Assembly: GCF_004345365.1 (NCBI RefSeq)
Contig: NZ_SLVF01000002.1
Span: 620,001-684,000 of the forward strand
Direction of reading: 5' to 3'
Origin: Kribbella sp. VKM Ac-2568
Lineage (GTDB): Bacteria; Actinomycetota; Actinomycetes; Propionibacteriales; Kribbellaceae
DNA length: 64,000 nt
Below, in pieces: positions 34,680-43,290 of this stretch. The position numbers were made by a program, and so were the translations under genes. How positions within the stretch are numbered: position 1 is the stretch's first letter; every line of letters begins with the position of its first letter. The notes below the pieces were generated by a model. It was not told where the DNA came from. It ran no database searches and saw nothing but the letters and a program-made list of their open reading frames with translations.

Positions 34680-35245
34680 GTCGCCCTCCGCGGCTGTACT
34701 GCGGGGTCGGTCGAACCCGTCCCACGGGGTTCGAAGCGGGCCGCCAGACTCGCACCCCAGGCGCGAGCACGATCGAGCTCGCCTTCACTCAACGGCCCCG
34801 CCGAGTCCTCGACGTAGAAACTGACCGATTCCGCGACCACTCCGACACCTCGCCGGCGCAGTACCTTGGCGGCGGCCTTGGCCGCTGAGCCGGGCAGCTT
34901 CCGGACTTTGGTGACGCGGGTGTCGAAGGTCGCGAAGATCGCCGTCCCGTCGTCGGGAAGCAACCGGTCGAGCCATTCGCGGATACCGACCTGGCTCGGC
35001 ATCACCACTGTCCCTTGTGCCGATGCGCTTTCCCGCGTGCCCGGACGGCTCATGCTGAAGGCATGCGTCGGCCCACCGACGACGAGCAGATCGAGACTGT
35101 CGGGCAGCACCTCGGGGGCCCGATCGACCCTGACCACCTCCGCCTCGACCTTCGATCGAAGCCCTTCGCCGATCGCCTCGGCCACCTGCTCGGTATTGCC
35201 GAACATCGACTCGTACACGACCAGTGCCTGTGCATTCTCGGACAT
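34676..35245 (-). CDS. Flavodoxin-domain protein
   Basis: A 189-residue protein with flavodoxin-like FMN loop ALVVYESMFGNTEQVAEAI at the N-terminus and LLVVGGPTHAFSMSRPGTR as the second FMN-contact segment. Start ATG 35245, 2 bp after the upstream small gene. Probably an electron carrier or quinone reductase. It belongs to the USP-SulP-small protein-flavodoxin-SHOCT operon. Confidence 0.85.
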   Translation of the reverse strand: MSENAQALVVYESMFGNTEQVAEAIGEGLRSKVEAEVVRVDRAPEVLPDSLDLLVVGGPTHAFSMSRPGTRESASAQGTVVMPSQVGIREWLDRLLPDDGTAIFATFDTRVTKVRKLPGSAAKAAAKVLRRRGVGVVAESVSFYVEDSAGPLSEGELDRARAWGASLAARFEPRGTGSTDPAVQPRRAT

Positions 35246-35247
35246 GA

Positions 35248-35454
35248 CTACCCCTTGGAGGTCTGGTGATGGAATTCGGCGGACTCGGTCCGGCTGACGC
35301 GCAACCGGCGGACCACCGTCGGGCCGATGGCGACCCAGATCGGGATCAGCAGCCAGATCCGGCCGCTGGTGATGTCGTAGTCGGCCAGCAGCACCGACCA
35401 CGGCTTGTTCTCGACGAAGTGGCCGAGACCGAACTCGAACAGCAAGGTGGTCAC
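35248..35454 (-). CDS. Small membrane protein between SulP and flavodoxin genes
   Basis: A 68-residue protein with one hydrophobic helix (about 33-49) and a polar C-terminus. GTG 35454 overlaps the SulP stop (GTGA), and the stop lies 2 bp before the flavodoxin start. Not recognised; the coupling suggests a partner of the transporter or flavodoxin. Confidence 0.65.
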   Translation of the reverse strand: MTTLLFEFGLGHFVENKPWSVLLADYDITSGRIWLLIPIWVAIGPTVVRRLRVSRTESAEFHHQTSKG

Positions 35455-37151
35455 GAGGGTTGCTCCTTCAACTGGCCCGACTCCTGCCGGCCGAATTCCT
35501 GCCGGAAGGCTTCTACCGCGGTCGGCAGCGTCATGTAGACCCGGTCATCGCCGAGGCGCTCGAGGAAGCCCGCGGCAACGAGGTCGTCGCGAAGGTCCTG
35601 CTTGACCCTGGCCAGGGCGAGGACGATCCCTCGCCCGGCGAGCTCTTCGCGCAACGCGTCCAGGGCGTCCACCGCGGTGATGTCGACCTCGACGTTCGCC
35701 TCGGTGTTCAGCAGCAGCCAGCGGACCGGCTCGGGCGAGCTGTCGACCGCCGCCAGCGCCCGGCGGCGGAAGTCCTCGGCGTTCGCGAAGAAGAGCGGCG
35801 AGTCGTACCGATAGACGACGAGCCCCGGCACCGGGTGCGCCTCCGGATAGTCGTCCACGTCGTGCATACCGGCGATCCCTGGAACGATGCCGAGGATCCC
35901 ATCGTGCGGGCGGGCCACCCGGCGGAACAGGTCCAGGACTGAGAGAGCCACCGCCACCAGTACGCCGTACAGAACGCCAAGCGTGACGACGCCGACGCAA
36001 GTTGCCAGGGCGAGGATCAACTCGCTCCGGCGGAACCGGCCGATCCGCCGGAACTCGGCGAGATCCACCAGTCGTAGAGCGGCGTAGACAACCAGGGCAC
36101 CGAGGGCAGCGGTCGGGAACGTCGACAGCAACGGGCCGGCGACGAGCAGGGTGAGGATCACCATCGCGAGGGTCACCAGCGAGTACACCTGGCTCTTCGC
36201 TCCGGCCGCCGCTGCCACTGCCGTCCGGCTGCCGCTGCTGCTGACCGGAAATCCCTGGAGCGCTCCGGCGGTGAGGTTTGCAGTGCCGAGGGCAAGGAGT
36301 TCGGCGTCTGCGTCGATGCGCTCCTGATGCTTCGCGGCGAAGGCGCGTCCAGTCAGCACTGTGTCGGTGTAACCGACGAGCGCCACGCCCAACGCCGGCA
36401 GGATGAGCATCCGAAGGTCGGCGAGGCCGACCCCGGGCAGCATCGGGGCCGGCAGTCCTGAGGGAACGGTGCCGATCACGGCAACTCCGTGATCGTCCAG
36501 GCCGGCGAGAGCGGTGACCACAGCCGCAAGCGCCATCACCAGCAGCGGTGCGGGAAGTTGTGGTTTCCAGTGTGCCGATGCCAGCAACAGTGCGAGGACG
36601 ACAGCTGACAGTACGACGGTCGGCAGGTGCCAGGAGCCGATCTGGCGAGCGGCGTCCAGCAACTCGGCAGGCGGGCTGTCCCCTTCGACAGCGGTGCCGG
36701 TCATCCGGCCGAGTTGCCCGGCGATCATGAGCACCGCGATGCCCGCGAGATAACCGACCAGCACCGGTCTCGACAGGAGGTCGGCGAGGAACCCGAGCCT
36801 GACCAGCCAGGCCACGAGGCAGATGACTCCCACCATCAGCGCCAGCGCTGATGCCAGCACCACGTAGCGCTTCGGATCTCCACCGGCCACCGCACCGACG
36901 GTGCTGGCCGTCATCAGTGCCGTCGTGGACTCAGGACCGACGGACAACAGTCGGGAGGACCCCAGCACGGCGTACACGGCCAGCGGCCCGAGGACTGCCC
37001 ACAGACCGGTCACCGCCGGCAGCCCCGCCAGCTGGGCATAAGCCATGGCCTGCGGAACCAAGTAGGCGGCCACCGTCACGCCGGCGATCACGTCGGCACG
37101 TAGCCAGCTCGGCTGGTAGTTCCGCAGGCCGTTGAGGCCAGGCGCGATCAT
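35451..37151 (-). CDS. SulP-family anion transporter with STAS domain
   Basis: A 566-residue transporter. The Sulfate_transp membrane domain occupies about residues 10-410, starting NYQPSWLRADVIAGVTVAAY and containing SVGPESTTALM and FPVSSSGSRTAVA. A cytoplasmic STAS domain follows (about 440-550). Substrates of the family include sulfate, bicarbonate and dicarboxylates, and the choice is not visible here. It starts 6 bp after the USP gene and shares that promoter, with a DevR-type box at 38191. In mycobacterial and streptomycete low-oxygen regulons SulP genes are also seen. Confidence 0.9.
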   Translation of the reverse strand: MIAPGLNGLRNYQPSWLRADVIAGVTVAAYLVPQAMAYAQLAGLPAVTGLWAVLGPLAVYAVLGSSRLLSVGPESTTALMTASTVGAVAGGDPKRYVVLASALALMVGVICLVAWLVRLGFLADLLSRPVLVGYLAGIAVLMIAGQLGRMTGTAVEGDSPPAELLDAARQIGSWHLPTVVLSAVVLALLLASAHWKPQLPAPLLVMALAAVVTALAGLDDHGVAVIGTVPSGLPAPMLPGVGLADLRMLILPALGVALVGYTDTVLTGRAFAAKHQERIDADAELLALGTANLTAGALQGFPVSSSGSRTAVAAAAGAKSQVYSLVTLAMVILTLLVAGPLLSTFPTAALGALVVYAALRLVDLAEFRRIGRFRRSELILALATCVGVVTLGVLYGVLVAVALSVLDLFRRVARPHDGILGIVPGIAGMHDVDDYPEAHPVPGLVVYRYDSPLFFANAEDFRRRALAAVDSSPEPVRWLLLNTEANVEVDITAVDALDALREELAGRGIVLALARVKQDLRDDLVAAGFLERLGDDRVYMTLPTAVEAFRQEFGRQESGQLKEQPS

Positions 37152-37157
37152 GGGCGA

Positions 37158-38090
37158 TCAGTACGTCGGTACTACGACGTCGGTGGCAGGGTGGACCTGG
37201 CGAGCACGCTGATCGCGTTCCTTCGCGGTCACGTGATGCGGCACGATCGCGACCGGACAAGCCATCGCGGCAACAGCACGACGCGTGACGGGATCGCCGA
37301 CCGGCAACAGCCCAGCGCGGGCACCAAGGACGACCAGGCCGACCTCGGCGCCTTCGTGCACCAGCGCCTCCACCACCGGGCGGGCGGTCAGGAAGCGAGT
37401 CACCTTGACCTGGGGGTATTCGTCAGTCCAGCCTGCCAGCGTTTCGGAGACGGTCAGGTCCGCCCGCCGGACCCAGGAGTTCTCGACCCCGGCGCGGTCC
37501 GGGTCGTGCCGCGGTGCGTGCTGTGCGTGCACCACGGTCAGGTCGCCCTCGCGGTCCGCGGCGGTCCGGAAGGCGAACTCGACCGCCTCCAGCGACAGCG
37601 GCGTCCCATCGATGCCTACGGCAACCCTTCGGTCGATCACGGATGGTTTCCAGGTCAGCGGGACGACGATCACCGGGCAGCCGGTTCGTGCGGTCAGGAA
37701 GATGTTGCCCTGCGCGGCGACGAGCCGGTGCGGGCCCCGGGTGCGGCTTCGGCCGACCACGAGAAGACGAGCATGCCGGGCGACCTGCGGCAGGACCTTC
37801 AGCCGCGACCCTTCCTCCGACACCGCCGTGACCGCCAAGCCGTAGCCGTAGTGATGCCGCACGTGCGCGACGGCCACCCGGAGGCTCGCGTCGGCGAACT
37901 CCGCGGGAGGCTTCGGCTGGTAGCCCGGCGTCATCGCGTTGAACGAGCTGTGCGCCTGATACGGCGCGGCGATCACCAGCTCGGCGCCCGAACGGATCGC
38001 CTCCAGCGCGGCGTAGTCCACGATGTGGAGCGCTTCGGCGCTGCCGTCGACCTCGACCACCACCGGTCCAGTCCTTGCCCAGGTACCCAT
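37158..38090 (-). CDS. Universal stress protein, two UspA domains
   Basis: A 310-residue tandem USP. Domain 1 begins VVVEVDGSAEALHIV and has VVGRSRTRGPHRLVAAQGN. Domain 2 begins VAVGIDGTPLSLEAV and ends VTRRAVAAMACPVAIVP. The nucleotide loops are less canonical than in the other copies, so ATP binding is less certain. First gene of the five-gene operon down to 34437. Divergent from the DevS-like kinase and sharing the box at 38191. Confidence 0.87.
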   Translation of the reverse strand: MGTWARTGPVVVEVDGSAEALHIVDYAALEAIRSGAELVIAAPYQAHSSFNAMTPGYQPKPPAEFADASLRVAVAHVRHHYGYGLAVTAVSEEGSRLKVLPQVARHARLLVVGRSRTRGPHRLVAAQGNIFLTARTGCPVIVVPLTWKPSVIDRRVAVGIDGTPLSLEAVEFAFRTAADREGDLTVVHAQHAPRHDPDRAGVENSWVRRADLTVSETLAGWTDEYPQVKVTRFLTARPVVEALVHEGAEVGLVVLGARAGLLPVGDPVTRRAVAAMACPVAIVPHHVTAKERDQRARQVHPATDVVVPTY

Positions 38091-38190
38091 GTCGATCCTC
38101 CAGTTCTCTTACCTGGAGCGTCTCGCGCGGCCGCGGCGCGGCGTCAGTGCCGTCGGGCATCGCTAGACAGGACCGACGACAGCAGCCCAC

Positions 38191-38205
38191 GGGACCTTCG
38201 GCCCG
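38191..38205. promoter_or_regulatory. DevR-type box between USP-SulP operon and sensor kinase
   Basis: GGGACCTTCGGCCCG, near consensus, 101 bp from the USP start (38090) and 77 bp from the kinase start (38282). It would make the kinase autoregulated by its own regulator. Confidence 0.72.
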
Positions 38206-38281
38206 CGGCCCGAATACGCTGGTCACTCCCAGCGATCAAGCCCAGTTCCCAACCGCTCATCGCCGCCGTACGGTAGGTCGC

Positions 38282-40039
38282 ATGGATGGACGAGCAGGGG
38301 ATCACGCAGGGTCGTGGGACGAAGGTGCCCTCGAGTTCGACGGGCTGTCCAGAGTCCGGCTCGACGCCCTGCTGCAGGAGCTGCTCGGCCGGGTCGACGA
38401 GATCATGGACTCCCAGGAGCGTCTGCGCGCCCTGCTGGACGCGGTCATCGGCATCGGCGCCGACCTGGACCTGAACAGCACGCTCGACCGCATCGTCACG
38501 GCCGCGTGTGACCTGGTCGGCGCGCGCTACGGCGCTCTCGGAGTGGTCGGCCCCGACGGCAAGCGGCTCGTTCGCTTCATCACCCATGGCGTCACCGCCG
38601 AGCAGATCGCCGCGATCGGTCCGTACCCTGAAGGTCACGGCATCCTCGGTCTGCTGATCGACCACCCGACGCCCTTGCGGCTGACCGATCTCGCCAAGCA
38701 CCCGCGATCGTTCGGCTTCCCGCCCAACCACCCTCCGATGGGCAGCTTCCTCGGTGTTCCGATCCGTACCCGCGACCATGCCTTCGGCAACCTGTACCTG
38801 ACCGAGAAGGCGGAGGGCGCCGCTTTCACCGAGGACGACGAACGGACCGTGGCCGCACTCGCGACCGCGGCCGGCGTCGTGATCGACAACGCCCGGCTGT
38901 ACGCCGACACCGAGCGCCGCCGTCGCTGGCACGAGGTGACCGCCGAGATCACCCAGCTGATGCTGACCGACTTCGATCCCCAGCAGGCGCTGCAACTCAT
39001 CGCGACCCGGGCACGCGAGGTGTCCGGCTCGGTTCTCGGTGCCGTCCTGCTGCTGGGCGACGGCGAGCTCGTCATCGAGGTGATCGACGGACCGCCGGGC
39101 TTCACGCAGTACATCGGCCGCCGGATTCCCGCCGACTGGCCGATCCTGAGCGACGTCCTGAACGGCGACGAGCAGGTGGTGGTCGAGAACCTGGCACAGC
39201 TCGCCAAAGAGACCGGCCAGCTCAGCGATGTGCCCGAGCTCGAGGAACTGGGCCGCACGATTCTCGCGCCGCTCCCCGCGGGGCCGCGCAGTACGGGCGG
39301 GATCCTGATGGTGGCGGCGGCCCAGGGGACCGTTCTGGGAGTGACCGTCGGGACCGACCTGGTCCGGATGTTCGCCAACCAGGCGACGCTGGCTCTGGAC
39401 CGCGCACAAGCGCAGCGGGATCAATCCGTGCTGGCGGTGCTGGAGGATCGCGACCGGATCGCCAGGGATCTGCACGACCTGGTCATCCAGCGGCTGTTCG
39501 CCACCGGTCTGCAGCTGCAGGGCATGCACAGGATGGTTCGGCCGGAGGTTCAGCAGCGGATCAGCCGGGCGGTCGAGGACATCGACGCCACCATCCGCGA
39601 CCTGCGGGCGGCGATCTTCGAGCTGCACCACCAGCCCGACAAGAAGTCGTTCCGGGCGGACGTCCAGGCGCTGGTCGAGGAGTACACCTCGGCGCTCGGA
39701 TTCCGTCCCGAGCTGAGCTGCACCGGTCCGCTCGACAGCACCGTGCCGGCCTCCGTGCGACCGCAGATCCTGGCCGCGATCCGGGAATCGTTGTCGAACG
39801 TGGTCCGCCACGCCCAGGCCTCGACCGTCAAGGTCGAGGTGATGGTCACCGGTCAGGACGTCACCGCACGCGTCTCCGACGACGGGATCGGCATCAGCTC
39901 CACGGACCGGCGAAGCGGCCTGCGCAATCTGGAGGAACGCGCGGCCGCACTAGGTGGTGCCGTGCGGCTGGAGCCCAACCAGCCGCACGGCACCGTGCTG
40001 GAGTTGCGCGCGCCCCTCATCAACGCGCCCTCCAGCTGA
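38282..40039 (+). CDS. DevS/OsdK-like GAF-domain sensor histidine kinase
   Basis: A 585-residue soluble kinase. It has two GAF domains (about 60-205 and 230-370), HisKA_3 with phospho-acceptor H398 in DRIARDLHDLVIQRLF, and an HATPase domain (about 490-580; SDDGIGI, GLRNLEERAAALGG). GAF-1 contains GFPPNHPPMGSFLGVPIR and the following FGNLYLTEK, as in DevS/DosT, where this domain binds haem and senses oxygen or NO. Whether haem binds here cannot be read from sequence. Start ATG 38282. It is the only such kinase in the window and must serve one or both DevR-like regulators. Confidence 0.9.
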   Translation: MDGRAGDHAGSWDEGALEFDGLSRVRLDALLQELLGRVDEIMDSQERLRALLDAVIGIGADLDLNSTLDRIVTAACDLVGARYGALGVVGPDGKRLVRFITHGVTAEQIAAIGPYPEGHGILGLLIDHPTPLRLTDLAKHPRSFGFPPNHPPMGSFLGVPIRTRDHAFGNLYLTEKAEGAAFTEDDERTVAALATAAGVVIDNARLYADTERRRRWHEVTAEITQLMLTDFDPQQALQLIATRAREVSGSVLGAVLLLGDGELVIEVIDGPPGFTQYIGRRIPADWPILSDVLNGDEQVVVENLAQLAKETGQLSDVPELEELGRTILAPLPAGPRSTGGILMVAAAQGTVLGVTVGTDLVRMFANQATLALDRAQAQRDQSVLAVLEDRDRIARDLHDLVIQRLFATGLQLQGMHRMVRPEVQQRISRAVEDIDATIRDLRAAIFELHHQPDKKSFRADVQALVEEYTSALGFRPELSCTGPLDSTVPASVRPQILAAIRESLSNVVRHAQASTVKVEVMVTGQDVTARVSDDGIGISSTDRRSGLRNLEERAAALGGAVRLEPNQPHGTVLELRAPLINAPSS

Positions 40040-40918
40040 TCAGGCATCGTCCGTCGACACTGGGACGACCGTCACCGGACAGGTCGCGTGCTGCAAGACC
40101 CCCCGGGCTACCGACCCGAGCAGTGCGGTGGCGAAATGCCGCCGCCGACGGTGGCCGACCACGACGAGCTGCGCATCGGCCGACTCCGCGGCCGCGACGA
40201 TGCCATCCACCGGGTGACCGCGTCTGACCTCCACCTCAATCTCGATCTCCGGGTACTTCTGCCGCCACTGGTCCGCGATCGTGTCGCAGTGACGCCGTGC
40301 GGTCTGGTTCCACTCGTCGCTGACGCCGGCGACGTTCATCGCGTCCCAGCTGTAGATGGACGGCAGATCCCACACGTGAACCATTCGCACCGGCGCGTGC
40401 CGTTCGGTCGCCGCAGTCAGCGCGAATTCGATCGCCGCGCCCGGCTCCCCCGAGTCGTCCAGTGCGACGACGACCGGTCCGCAGTGATCGCCGGACTTCC
40501 ACCCCTCCGGCACGACGACGACGGGAACCGTGGCTTGGATCGCCGCGGCCTCCGAGGTCGAACCGATCAGCAGCCGCTTGAACTTGCCCATCCCCCGCCG
40601 GCCGACGACCAGCAGCTCGCCCTTGGCGGCCAGCTCGGTCAATGTCGTAGCCGGTGGGCCGACCACCAGGTCGGCGCCGTGATCCAGGAGGTCGTCCTGG
40701 CTCTTCATCTTCTGCTGGACCTCTTGGACCAGGTCCGTGGCGGCGTCATCGATGACGGTGGGTTGCCAGTACGGCGAGTGCCTCAGCTTCTCCTCGATCA
40801 CGTGCACCGCCCGGAGCGGGACCCTGCGGAACAGAGATTCCTGCAGAGCCCACTCCAGTGCACCCGTGTCACGCCAGGAGCCGTCGACGCCTACGTGGAT
40901 GACGGGTTCTCTGCTCAT
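40040..40918 (-). CDS. Universal stress protein, two UspA domains
   Basis: A 292-residue tandem USP starting at ATG 40918. Domain 1 has VGVDGSWRDTGALEWAL and VVGRRGMGKFKRLLIGSTSEA; domain 2 has VVVALDDSGEPGAAI and VVGHRRRRHFATALLGSVARGV. Second gene of a pair with the DoxX gene (4-bp gap). Its stop codon directly abuts the stop of the convergent kinase gene with no spacer. Confidence 0.88.
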   Translation of the reverse strand: MSREPVIHVGVDGSWRDTGALEWALQESLFRRVPLRAVHVIEEKLRHSPYWQPTVIDDAATDLVQEVQQKMKSQDDLLDHGADLVVGPPATTLTELAAKGELLVVGRRGMGKFKRLLIGSTSEAAAIQATVPVVVVPEGWKSGDHCGPVVVALDDSGEPGAAIEFALTAATERHAPVRMVHVWDLPSIYSWDAMNVAGVSDEWNQTARRHCDTIADQWRQKYPEIEIEVEVRRGHPVDGIVAAAESADAQLVVVGHRRRRHFATALLGSVARGVLQHATCPVTVVPVSTDDA

Positions 40919-40922
40919 GGTG

Positions 40923-41483
40923 TCACCGCAGCCAGGGGTACTGACGGACGATGGACAGCCGCGACCACTGCTGACCGAATCCCCAGACGTTGCCGGCAGC
41001 AACGAGTGCGAGAGTGATCAGGGTGATGGCGCCGATGATGTGGTCGTCGAGCACCGGGTTGTTCTCCGGAGGCAGGACGGCACTCCACATCATCAGGTAG
41101 AGCACGGTGCCGGAGACGGCCGCGATGCGCATCCCGATCCCGAAGGTGAGGGCGAGGCCGATGCCGACCAGCGCGATCATGAACAGCGGGGTGACCCAGA
41201 AGTCGCCGACCAGGGAGTGGTAGAAGTCCTCGAACGGGCCGGCTGCTCCCTTGCCGAGGAATCCTGCCGTCGGGTCGCCGCCATCGATCCAGCCCTTGCC
41301 GGACGGGGTCGCGTAGCCGAGACCGAACACCTTGTCCACGAAGGCCCACAGGAACGTCAGGCCGTATGCGATCCGGAGAACTGCCAGCGCACGACCGGCG
41401 GCCGTGCTGATCCGCGGCTGCAGATCGCGGTCGGGCTCCATCACAGGAGTCGGAACGTTGCGCCGCTGCGGTGTGGTGGTCAT
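40923..41483 (-). CDS. DoxX-family membrane protein
   Basis: A 186-residue membrane protein with four helices (about 35-52, 90-112, 117-138, 148-168) of the DoxX/SURF4-like type, related to quinol-oxidase subunits and redox membrane complexes. AGGAAAG lies upstream of ATG 41483. Operon with a USP gene and divergent from a nitroreductase; a degenerate box lies between them. Its precise role in Actinobacteria is not settled. Confidence 0.82.
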   Translation of the reverse strand: MTTTPQRRNVPTPVMEPDRDLQPRISTAAGRALAVLRIAYGLTFLWAFVDKVFGLGYATPSGKGWIDGGDPTAGFLGKGAAGPFEDFYHSLVGDFWVTPLFMIALVGIGLALTFGIGMRIAAVSGTVLYLMMWSAVLPPENNPVLDDHIIGAITLITLALVAAGNVWGFGQQWSRLSIVRQYPWLR

Positions 41484-41588
41484 GGTCTTTCCTTTCGTTT
41501 GAGGTGTCACCTTGATGCTGGTGCCGCGAGGCAGCCGAGCGGCAGAGCCTGTGGTCACGTGCGGAGGTGCCGAACGGCCCCTGTGATC

Positions 41589-41602
41589 GGGACCGATGCC
41601 TG
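41589..41602. promoter_or_regulatory. Weak DevR-type box in the DoxX/nitroreductase divergent promoter
   Basis: GGGACCGATGCCTG, matching the left half-site well and the right half poorly. Ninety bp before ATG 41679 and 106 bp before ATG 41483. Confidence 0.35.
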
Positions 41603-41678
41603 CTGCGGGTCAGAGGCGGATCCCTGAGGCTGGGAGTGCGGCAGCTGTTGCCGCCCTAGCAGGTCGAGGAGGCCCCCC

Positions 41679-42659
41679 ATGAACGACGACCAGCTGTCCA
41701 TGGAAGAGATCGATGTCCTGCTCAAGGCCGCGGTGGCGGCACCGAGCATGCACAACACACAGCCGTGGCGCTTCGAGGTGAACGGTCACGTGATCGACGT
41801 GTTCGTGGACGGCTCCCGTTCGTTGCCGGCCGAGGATCCCACCGGTCGGGCGATGCGAATCGCTACCGGTGCCGCGACGCTCAACCTGCGCTGCGCCGCC
41901 GCTTCGATGGGCTACACCAGCTGGTTCGGCCTCGCGCCGGATCGGAACGACCCCGACCTGGTTGCGCGTATCGTCCTCGCGCCGACTGACGACCCGGACA
42001 AGGATCTTCTCGGCCTGTCGACTCAGATCCCCCGCCGGCACACCAGCCGCGAGCCGCTCCGGCCTGTGCAGCTGACCAGCGCCGACCAGGTCAGCTTGAG
42101 CCGGGCAGCGATGGCAGAGGGAGCCGAGCTCAGCTGGCTGCCGGCGCCCGGCGTCAAGGCCGTGCTGGACCTGCTGCTCGACACCGACCTCCGCGAGATC
42201 GGCGACTGGCACCGCCGCGCCGAACGCGCCCACTGGGTGGGCGGCGATCGAACGGCGGACGGCATACCGAGCTCTGTGCTCGGGCCCCGATCCAGCAGCT
42301 ATCCATCGCCGGTACGCGATATGGCCACCCGGCCCGCGGATCAGACCCGGCCCACCACCAGGTTCGAGACCGAACCTGCGCTGGCCGTGCTGTCCACCGG
42401 TGGAGACACCCGGGCTGACCAGGTAGCCGCCGGCATCGCGCTCGAGCGGGTCCTGCTGACCGCGACCCGCGATGGCCTGAAGGCCTCCTTCCTGAACCAG
42501 CCGCTCGAGTTCGACGATCTTCGCCGGACCGTTCAGCAGACCACCGGCAAGCCGGGTTTCGCCCAGATGGTGATCCGCTTCGGACACAGCACGGTGACCG
42601 CCACGACGCCGCGGCGCCCGGTCGAGGCCGTTGTTCACACCCGGACCGAGGAGCCCTGA
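41679..42659 (+). CDS. Acg-type FMN-binding nitroreductase, copy 1
   Basis: A 326-residue protein of the Acg/Rv3131 group: two nitroreductase-like halves forming an intramolecular dimer around FMN. The motif APSMHNTQPWRFEV near residue 20, RRHTSREPL and LLTATRDGLKASFLNQPLE are group hallmarks. Mycobacterial Acg lacks an active-site lid and may store flavin rather than reduce a substrate; the same may hold here. GGAGG lies upstream of ATG 41679. It overlaps the next gene (TGATG) and heads a four-member chain. Confidence 0.9.
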   Translation: MNDDQLSMEEIDVLLKAAVAAPSMHNTQPWRFEVNGHVIDVFVDGSRSLPAEDPTGRAMRIATGAATLNLRCAAASMGYTSWFGLAPDRNDPDLVARIVLAPTDDPDKDLLGLSTQIPRRHTSREPLRPVQLTSADQVSLSRAAMAEGAELSWLPAPGVKAVLDLLLDTDLREIGDWHRRAERAHWVGGDRTADGIPSSVLGPRSSSYPSPVRDMATRPADQTRPTTRFETEPALAVLSTGGDTRADQVAAGIALERVLLTATRDGLKASFLNQPLEFDDLRRTVQQTTGKPGFAQMVIRFGHSTVTATTPRRPVEAVVHTRTEEP

Positions 42660-43150
42660 TGACCGACATCCGTGTCCTGCAGGCAGAGATCGCGCGCTGG
42701 GAGAAGGATCTTGCCGCTCTCGAGGAAGAGCGCACGGCCGAGGGGTGGACCGAACCGGAGAGACTGCTCTTCACCGTACAGCGCACGATCGGGACCTATC
42801 GCCGCCAGGTTCTCCCCCGGATCACCGCCGAGCGTGCCCTGATGCTGCCCGCCATGCCGGACAGCCGGGCGGCCGAGGCGTTGACCGAATACAGCGCGAT
42901 CGTCGCCGACGAGATCAATCAGCTCGTCGATCGGCTCGATGAGCTCAGAAGGGAGCTGGTCCGCTTCGGCCAGACCGCTCAGCTCCAGCTCCAGGCAACG
43001 GAGACGCTCGCGGGCCTGCGCGCGCTGGGCCGGGTGGTCCTTCGCTTCGGCCAGGAGGTCGAGATCCCGAGCCTGATGGCGCGGCTGACGCCCGAGCAGT
43101 CCGATCAGCTGACCACGGCCGTCCACGCGTACGAGAAGGACCTCCGATGA
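42659..43150 (+). CDS. Helical (coiled-coil) protein of unknown function
   Basis: A 163-residue, mostly helical, charged protein with heptad-like stretches (about 5-25 and 85-120). No membrane segment or signal is present and I recognise no family. It overlaps the nitroreductase stop by one base (TGATG), and its own stop overlaps the next ATG (ATGA), so translation is tightly coupled to the Acg-type genes on both sides. Confidence 0.7.
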   Translation: MTDIRVLQAEIARWEKDLAALEEERTAEGWTEPERLLFTVQRTIGTYRRQVLPRITAERALMLPAMPDSRAAEALTEYSAIVADEINQLVDRLDELRRELVRFGQTAQLQLQATETLAGLRALGRVVLRFGQEVEIPSLMARLTPEQSDQLTTAVHAYEKDLR

Positions 43151-43290
43151 CGAGCGCGGAGCCGCCCGAAACCGTGTACGTCGTTCACGGCGAGGCCGAT
43201 GCCAGGCAGGCTCTGGTCGACCGCATCAGCACCGAGCTCGACTGGCTCGCAGTCGCGCCACAGCACCTGGAAAGAGTCGGATCATGGTAA
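43147..43290 (+). pseudogene. C-terminal remnant of an RNase-J/CPSF-like metallo-beta-lactamase protein
   Basis: A 47-codon open frame from ATG 43147. The sequence TVYVVHGEADARQALVDRI to WLAVAPQHLERV matches the extreme C-terminus of MBL-fold RNA-processing hydrolases (RMMBL domain), which are frequent DosR-regulon members of about 450 residues. The catalytic domain is absent. It still has ATGA overlap with the upstream gene, and the next gene starts inside its last codons. Either a deletion scar that kept coupling, or a retained mini-protein. Confidence 0.6.

Noticed and set aside
38144-39811. 555-residue frame antisense to the DevS-like kinase
   Set aside because: Shadow of the GAF kinase; no recognisable domain and the wrong codon-position bias.
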